From NCBI GenBank assembly GCA_021809235.1, contig JAKBAG010000081.1, forward strand, positions 1 to 11,302: a DNA stretch of 11,302 bases, in the 5' to 3' direction. Every line of letters begins with the position of its first letter. Position 1 is the first letter of the stretch. This document shows positions 7,956-11,302 of this stretch, in pieces. The notes below the pieces were generated by a model. That model did not search any database, was not told the DNA's origin, and saw only the letters and a program-made list of their open reading frames with translations. The position numbers and the translations under genes were made by a program. Origin of the DNA: Acidobacteriota bacterium. GTDB lineage: Bacteria; Acidobacteriota; Terriglobia; Terriglobales; Acidobacteriaceae.

Positions 7956-7972
7956 GTTCTATCGGGTAGAAC
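7956..7972. promoter_or_regulatory. Inverted repeat GTTCTA-N5-TAGAAC, candidate operator
   Basis: Perfect 6-bp arms around TCGGG, about 180-200 bp upstream of the membrane regulator gene and in AT-richer surroundings than the coding DNA. The size and spacing suit a dimeric DNA-binding protein. Which protein binds it, if any, is unknown. Confidence 0.35.
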
Positions 7973-7978
7973 AAACAG

Positions 7979-8160
7979 GTATCATACGTCCAATTTGCGT
8001 CCTGAATACCACATTGACGGGGATGGTGACAGATGTACGCTACGTAGCATAGAAAGCGATTATCGACACCTTGGGATGGAGGTGCGGGAAAGAACGAAAC
8101 ATTTTAGTGAGAAGGTACATTTCTGTATAGACAGGCTAAACAGAGCGACGTATGATACGT
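7979..8160. promoter_or_regulatory. Pair of inverted 12-bp sites flanking the leader of the membrane regulator
   Basis: GTATCATACGTC (7979-7990) and its exact reverse complement GACGTATGATAC (8147-8158) flank 156 bp of leader. Each is also locally palindromic: GTAT-C-ATAC at 7979-7987 and ACGTAT-G-ATACGT at 8148-8160. A third perfect palindrome, GCTACGTAGC, lies between them at 8039-8048. The right-hand site overlaps the first possible start codon (8152). The arrangement suggests paired operators with looping or autoregulation, or a long-range RNA stem. No binding protein can be assigned. Confidence 0.4.
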
Positions 8161-9636
8161 TGCCAAGGGGAGAAACGCTTGCCACCAGCAGGAAAAATTC
8201 AGAGCGACGCGATGGACTCGGCTGCCGGATCACGCAATATCCGCGAGCCGGATGCAACGGCAGTGCGGGAACAGTTGGACCGGCTGTTGCAGCATCCGCT
8301 GTTTTGTCATAGCAAGCGCTACCCCGGGCTGCTGCGATTTGTGGTGGAGCAGACTCTGGACGGCCATGCCGACCTTCTGAAGGAACGGCTGATCGGGATC
8401 GAAGTCTTTGGTCGAGCGCCGGATTACGATGCCAATGCCGACCCCGTGGTACGGGTAACGGCTGGCGAGACACGGAAGCGACTGGCGCAGTACTACTATG
8501 ATCCAGAGCACAGCGGGGAACTGCGGATTGAGCTTCCTACGGGAGCCTATCTGCCGCAGTTTGTGTGGCCGGCTGTGGACGGCGGCGATGCGGCACGCGT
8601 GACTGGCAGCGCGGATGCGGCAGCAGACGGAGTTGGCAATGGCATGGGTGCAAACCCGGCCATCGGCATGTTGGCGACCGGAGCGATAACTGGCGGAGTA
8701 GCCTCTGGCAGTCTGCCGTCCGGAAATTCGACGGGACATCACGGGATGCACCTGCCGTGGGAGCATGCGGCCTTCTGGCTGCATCGCCAGCCGGAGCCGG
8801 GACGGCGGCAGCATTATTCGGGGACGACAACACACCTCGTGGTGACAGTACTGATGGTGGTGGCAGCACTGGGGGCCGGGATTCTGGGTGGATTCTGGCT
8901 GCGGGCACCCAAAGCGCAGGCTCCTGTGGACCATACTGTGGAGGACTTCTGGCAGCCGCTGACGAGCGGGGATTCGACAGTGACGATTTGTCTGGGAGAG
9001 CCAGCGCGGGATACCAGCGACGATGGAGACTGGTCGAAGCCGATTCCGCATACGGTGGCCTCCGAGCCACTGTATGTCCATCTGCACCTGTCGGGACTGT
9101 TTGCCTTGGCAGACGTGGAGACGCTGACGAGGGTGGAGGTTCCGCTGCTGGCACGGCACAAGCCGTTCCGGATTACGGCGGCCTCGGAGGCTAGCTTTGG
9201 GGAGTTGCGCGAGGGTCCGGTGGTGCTCATTGGAGCCTTTGACAACCTGTGGGTGATGCGGCTGAGCAGGGATCTGCGGTTTGGTTTTGATTCGAGCAAC
9301 GGCACGGCACTGATTGTCGATCGGAAGAGCAAGAAGCGGACGACATGGGCCTCGGACTGGGATCAGCCCTACGAAAAGCTGTCCAGGGACTATGCAATTG
9401 TGGCGCGATTCCGGGACCAGGTAACGGGACAGCCGGTCATGATGGTCTCCGGCATTTCGGAAGAAGGCACGGAAGCGGCCGGAGAGCTGATCTCGAATGC
9501 CAATGACCTGAAGCAACTCCTGAAAAATGCTCCTCCGAACTGGCGAACGATGAATATGGAAGCTGTTGTGGAGACTCAGGTGATCGAAGGGCATGCGGGA
9601 CCACCGACGGTTCGAGCGGTAGAGTTCTGGCCCTGA
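8152..9636 (+). CDS. ToxR/CadC-like membrane regulator candidate with unknown C-terminal domain
   Basis: Protein of up to 494 aa with an uncommon layout. Residues about 36-137 form a conserved domain (SKRYPGLLRFVVEQTL, LKERLIGIEVFGR, VVRVTAGETRKRLAQYY, LRIELPTGAYLPQF). I recall it at the N-terminus of acidobacterial and some proteobacterial sensor proteins. Its second half resembles an OmpR/PhoB winged helix: a recognition-like helix with TRKRL, then a beta wing ending G-x-Y-x-P-x-F. Residues 141-205 are a Gly/Ala-rich linker. One TM helix lies at about 228-250, and residues 260-494 form a probable extracytoplasmic domain (FWQPL, VLIGAFDNLWVMRL, DYAIVARF) without a function I can name. DNA binding is inference. 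The start is unresolved: ATG 8152 is the longest, TTG 8179 has the best SD (AAGGGGAG, 6 nt away), and ATG 8212 is a further option. A longer shadow frame exists antisense. Confidence 0.8.
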   Translation: MIRCQGEKRLPPAGKIQSDAMDSAAGSRNIREPDATAVREQLDRLLQHPLFCHSKRYPGLLRFVVEQTLDGHADLLKERLIGIEVFGRAPDYDANADPVVRVTAGETRKRLAQYYYDPEHSGELRIELPTGAYLPQFVWPAVDGGDAARVTGSADAAADGVGNGMGANPAIGMLATGAITGGVASGSLPSGNSTGHHGMHLPWEHAAFWLHRQPEPGRRQHYSGTTTHLVVTVLMVVAALGAGILGGFWLRAPKAQAPVDHTVEDFWQPLTSGDSTVTICLGEPARDTSDDGDWSKPIPHTVASEPLYVHLHLSGLFALADVETLTRVEVPLLARHKPFRITAASEASFGELREGPVVLIGAFDNLWVMRLSRDLRFGFDSSNGTALIVDRKSKKRTTWASDWDQPYEKLSRDYAIVARFRDQVTGQPVMMVSGISEEGTEAAGELISNANDLKQLLKNAPPNWRTMNMEAVVETQVIEGHAGPPTVRAVEFWP

Positions 9637-9922
9637 GGATGGATTGCTTACAGCTATTAGTCGCCCGGTTCCGGAACAAGATCCCAGCTCCGGCGGCTGA
9701 TAGGTTTGGCGGGGGTGGTTCCGGCGAACGGATTTTCTTGCAGAAATGCTTGCTTCCCTGCCCCGGGAATGTTAACTCTTATAGCAATATGCGGTGAGCG
9801 TGATCCGGGCTCCGGAGCGCGCCAGACGCTGGCAGCGGCCAAGCAGGCGGATGCGATTGCAGGCTGCGGGAATGCGGCCTGCGACGCTGTCGGGGAAATG
9901 GAACCGAAGCAGGGAGAGATGC
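9637..9922. other. Leader region of the XRE regulator
   Basis: A 286-bp gap. It contains two small perfect hairpins: GCCAG/CTGGC (9821-9825 with 9829-9833) and GCAGGC/GCCTGC (9859-9864 with 9877-9882). They lie 40-100 nt before the start of the regulator and may structure its 5' UTR. No convincing promoter or coding sequence was seen. The frame of the regulator is open upstream to 9794, but that extension has no family resemblance and is Arg-rich, as expected for read-through of GC-rich non-coding DNA. Confidence 0.5.
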
Positions 9923-10270
9923 ATGCAGATTGGTGCGGTGATCCGGGGATTTCGCCAGCAGAAGGGGATGTCGCAGGGAGACATCGAGAAGCAGACGGGA
10001 CTGCTGCGCTGCTATCTGTCGCGCGTGGAGAACGGCCATACAGTGCCATCCCTGGACACGCTGGCAAAGATTGCTGATGCGATGGATATTCCGGTGGCGC
10101 AGTTCTTCAGTGACGGGAATCTTTCGGCAGAGACCACGGCGCAGAAAATGTCGGACGATGAGTTGCGGTTTATGAACCAGATCAGGCGGTACTCGTCAAA
10201 CCTGAATGAGAATGATCGAAAGCTGCTGCTGACGATGGTGAAGAAGTTTGCAGCAACGGCCAGCCGCTAA
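9923..10270 (+). CDS. XRE-family helix-turn-helix transcriptional regulator
   Basis: A 115-aa DNA-binding protein. Residues about 5-62 form an HTH_3 (Cro/C1-type) domain: IRGFRQQKGMSQGDIEKQTG, then the recognition helix region CYLSRVENGHTVPSLDTL and the closing helix AKIADAMDIPVAQFF. The C-terminal 50 residues are charged and helical (DDELRFMNQIRRYSSNLN, KLLLTMVKKFA), probably for dimerisation; no ligand-binding domain is present. The start at 9923 is chosen because AGGGAGAG (9911-9918) is ideally placed and the HTH begins right after it. I recall closely similar short XRE proteins as common in Terriglobia, but the regulon is unknown to me. It lies downstream of the membrane regulator in the same orientation, but the 286-bp gap argues for a separate promoter. 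Confidence 0.9.
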   Translation: MQIGAVIRGFRQQKGMSQGDIEKQTGLLRCYLSRVENGHTVPSLDTLAKIADAMDIPVAQFFSDGNLSAETTAQKMSDDELRFMNQIRRYSSNLNENDRKLLLTMVKKFAATASR

Positions 10271-10655
10271 CGACTGCCATAATGCTGGCGGCATGGCTAG
10301 AAAAGAATCGCCGTTCGATGAGAAGCAGCGACACTGAAATATACCTAAAGTTAGTCGTGGCGAGTCACGATCAGACCTGGATTCATCAGAAGTGTAGTTG
10401 ATCTGCGAAAGCGATAGAGCAATGGAAGCTCCGGCTCATCGCCTGGAATTTTCTCGTCAGTGCGTGGCAGTTTTCTGGTGATAGCTCATGCCGAAACCGA
10501 TGCGAAGATCGTTCTGGGAGTTGGAGCGGGCCGCGAACAGCCTTTATGTAGCTCAGTCGTCGCTGTGATCGGCCTCGATATTTCTGATCCAGATTGGATG
10601 TTAGTCTTCGGCCAGAACCGAGCCATATCGGGCGGAGGATTGGCAGAGGAAGAAG
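10271..10655. other. Gap between XRE regulator and IS3 remnant, no supportable gene
   Basis: A 385-bp stretch without a recognisable gene. It includes a 14-codon ORF (10293-10337) that starts shortly after the regulator, and a frame open from a GTG at 10460 into the transposase region with no family resemblance. A GTAGCTCAGTCG string at 10549-10560 resembles a tRNA D-arm, but the rest of a tRNA is missing. The left end of the IS must lie in this stretch, since IS3 elements usually have their orfA within about 100 bp of the left terminal repeat. I could not identify that repeat without the right end. Confidence 0.5.
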
Positions 10656-10894
10656 ATGCGTTTCAGTGTGGAGCAGATTGTAGGGATGTTGAAGCAGGCG
10701 CAGGTGGGCGTTCCAGTGGCCGAGGTGATTCGGAAGGTCGGGATCAGTGAACAGACTTATTACCACTGGAAGGCGAAGTATGTCGGACTGGAAGTGGATC
10801 AGGTTCGGCAGATGGCGCAGTTGCAGGAAGAGAACCTGCGTTTGAAGAAGCTTGTCGCGGAGCTGACGCTGGACAAGGCGATGTTGCAGGATGT

Positions 10895-10936
10895 GCTCCC
10901 ACCCCATTTCGCTTCGCTCATGGGGACCCCGCGCTC
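10895..10936. repeat. Short palindromic (REP/MITE-like) element copy 1, inside orfA
   Basis: A net 38-bp insertion relative to the inferred IS3 reading frame. The body (10899-10932) has the stem CCCCAT/ATGGGG (10902-10907 with 10920-10925) with a 12-nt loop and a 3' tail ACCCCGC. It is flanked by a 4-bp direct repeat GCTC (10895-10898 and 10933-10936), which looks like a target duplication. It shares ACCCCA at the left and TGGGGACCCCG at the right with copy 2. The reverse complement gives the frame GPHERSEMG, a peptide I recall from spurious ORFs in Acidobacteriota, which hints that the element is multi-copy. Confidence 0.7.
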
Positions 10937-10938
10937 TC

Positions 10939-10945
10939 AAAAAAA
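10939..10945 (+). other. A7 slippery heptamer for IS3 programmed -1 frameshift
   Basis: Seven adenines immediately before TGGTAA. In the restored orfA frame they are read A AAA AAA within SKK, and a -1 shift enters the orfB frame. This is the usual position and sequence of the IS3-family frameshift signal. In this copy the incoming orfA frame is altered by the 38-bp insert, so the signal no longer joins orfA to orfB properly. Confidence 0.65.
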
Positions 10946-11302
10946 TGGTAAAGCCTTCGCGGCGTGGATCGATGGTGGAGCGTCTGGTGGGGAGTTTTCA
11001 GGTAAGTGAACGACGGGCTTGTCGTGTTCTGTGCCTGCCGCGAGCGACCTACCGGTATCGAAGCTGCCTCGATCCACGGACTGAGTTGCGGATGCGAATC
11101 CGCGAGATCGCTCAGGCAAGAGTGCGCTACGGATACCCTACCCCAGCGACGAAGACCTGTCGCTGGGGACCCCGGACCGTAAGATCCGCGTACTGTTGAA
11201 CCGCGAAGGCTGGGATGTGGGCAAGTACCTGGTGTATCGGTTGTACACGGAAGAAGGCCTGTCGCTGAAGAGGATGAAGCCTGCGGGCAAGCGCAAGGCT
11301 GC
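10945..11302 (+). pseudogene. IS3 orfB (DDE transposase) N-terminal part, interrupted by a 41-bp palindromic insert, 3' partial
   Basis: OrfB begins at the ATG overlapping the orfA stop (ATGGTAA, 10945-10951). It reads MVERLVGSFQVSERRACRVL then CLPRATYRYRS and ELRMRIREIAQARVRYGY, the HTH_21-type N-terminal region of IS3 transposases. After GY (codon at 11134-11136) the frame is disrupted by 41 extra bases (11137-11177) and stops at 11199. Removing them rejoins RKIRVLLNREGWDVGKY and VYRLYTEEGLSLKRMKP, the normal continuation, which runs to the window edge. The DDE catalytic domain is outside the window. The gene cannot give a full-length transposase. Confidence 0.85.
11135..11178. repeat. Short palindromic (REP/MITE-like) element copy 2, inside orfB
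   Basis: A net 41-bp insertion relative to the inferred orfB frame. It contains a perfect 10-bp stem CCCCAGCGAC/GTCGCTGGGG (11141-11150 with 11159-11168) with an 8-nt loop GAAGACCT and a tail ACCCCGG. A 3-bp ACC repeat (11135-11137 and 11176-11178) borders it. The outer parts match copy 1 in the same orientation, while the inner stem and loop differ. Confidence 0.75.

Larger units (their letters stand above)
7650..8151. other. Intergenic region with terminator and palindromes, no gene
   Basis: A 502-bp gap between the propeller gene and the membrane regulator. The left part holds a probable terminator (7686-7753). The stretch from about 7755 to 7950 shows nothing recognisable on either strand: no tRNA, no convincing ORF, only shadow frames. 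The right part (7956-8160) holds four palindromes, listed separately. A weak sigma70-like pair, TTGACG at 8014-8019 and TACGCT at 8036-8041 with a 16-bp spacer, could be the promoter of the regulator. The -10 matches the consensus at only three positions, so I do not list it as a feature. Confidence 0.6.
10656..10951 (+). pseudogene. IS3 orfA (HTH transposase subunit), interrupted by a 38-bp palindromic insert
   Basis: OrfA of an IS3 element supplies the helix-turn-helix that recognises the terminal repeats. The sequence starts MRFSVEQIVGMLKQAQ with AGAGGA 6 nt upstream. It has the HTH region VPVAEVIRKVGISEQTYYHW and a leucine-zipper-like helix (QMAQLQEENLRLKKLVAEL), both typical. After LDKAMLQDVL the frame should continue SKKW-stop. 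Instead 38 extra bases (10899-10936) shift the frame, so reading runs on to a TGA at 11007-11009 with an unrelated tail. Removing those 38 bases gives the codons CTC TCA AAA AAA TGG TAA, which is the normal orfA end. The product as it stands has an intact HTH and coiled coil with a foreign C-terminus, and could in principle act as an inhibitor; that is speculation. Confidence 0.85.
10656..11302 (+). mobile_element. IS3-family insertion sequence remnant, runs off the window
   Basis: The orfA and the start of orfB of an IS3-family element, in the normal order and overlap with an A7 slippery run (10939-10945). Both genes are interrupted by short palindromic inserts, so this copy should be inactive. 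The left terminal repeat was not identified and the right end is outside the window, so the true limits are unknown and the left end must lie somewhat upstream of 10656. Confidence 0.8.

Noticed and set aside
8230..9594. Long open frame (454 codons) on the minus strand, antisense to the membrane regulator
   Set aside because: Its translation is rich in His, Arg, Gln and Ser with no domain or TM pattern, whereas the plus strand gives a recognisable domain, a TM helix and a conserved-looking C-domain. It is a shadow of GC-rich coding DNA.
9794..9922. N-terminal extension of the XRE regulator by 43 codons
   Set aside because: Arg-rich, unlike any XRE family N-terminus, and the ATG at 9923 has a strong AGGGAGAG directly upstream.
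10293..10337. 14-codon ORF right after the XRE regulator
   Set aside because: Too short to judge, no ribosome-binding site beyond a GGCGG string, and no homology that I recognise.
10547..10565. tRNA D-arm-like string GTAGCTCAGTCG
   Set aside because: No matching acceptor stem, anticodon arm or T-arm (no GGTTCGAATCC-like sequence) in the expected distance.
10460..10750. Plus-strand frame of 96 codons overlapping the start of orfA
   Set aside because: GTG start without a Shine-Dalgarno sequence, no family resemblance, and it overlaps orfA, which has clear IS3 motifs. It could hide a gene fragment but I cannot support it.
1..11302. CRISPR array, toxin-antitoxin pair or phage/defence module
   Set aside because: No regularly spaced direct repeats, no cas-like, nuclease, reverse transcriptase or NTPase motifs were found. 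The only repeated units are the propeller blades, the transporter leader repeats and the two palindromic inserts.

Overview
The window looks like a chromosomal segment of an Acidobacteriota member, most likely class Terriglobia (an Acidobacteriaceae-type soil bacterium). The evidence is moderately GC-rich coding DNA, a secreted seven-bladed FG-GAP/ASPIC (CRTAC1-type) protein, a membrane-anchored regulator with an N-terminal domain I associate with acidobacterial genomes, and a short XRE regulator of a type I recall from the same group. I cannot name the genus from sequence alone.

Layout. Bases 1-1505 (+): the end of a di-heme cytochrome b gene, followed after 2 nt by a Tat-exported molybdopterin oxidoreductase; together they look like a quinone-linked periplasmic redox pair. 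Bases 1657-5127 (-): a 14-TM DHA2-type drug/H+ antiporter, and upstream of it a secreted GH37 trehalase with a small hairpin after its stop codon. Bases 5271-7649 (+), divergent from the trehalase: the CRTAC1-type propeller protein. Bases 7650-8151: a roughly 500 bp intergenic region with a likely terminator and an unusual set of palindromes. Bases 8152-9636 (+): a ToxR/CadC-like membrane regulator candidate (N-terminal winged-helix-like domain, linker, one TM helix, C-terminal extracytoplasmic domain of unknown function). Bases 9923-10270 (+): an XRE-family regulator. Bases 10271-10655: no supportable gene. Bases 10656-11302 (+): a broken IS3-family transposase pair that runs off the window.

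How the genes fit together. Cytochrome b and molybdoenzyme form a clear functional unit. Trehalase, propeller protein and efflux pump are envelope or exported functions without an obvious shared pathway. The two regulators are adjacent but have separate leaders.

The most unusual signal is at the right end. The IS3 orfA and orfB have each been interrupted by a short palindromic insert (38 bp and 41 bp net). The inserts share their outer sequence (ACCCCA...TGGGGACCCCG) but have different, internally complementary stems. Removing them in silico restores the expected IS3 reading frames, including the A7 slippery site at the orfA/orfB overlap. This looks like a REP/MITE-like non-autonomous palindromic element. 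The second unusual signal is a perfect 12-bp inverted repeat plus other palindromes in the leader of the membrane regulator.
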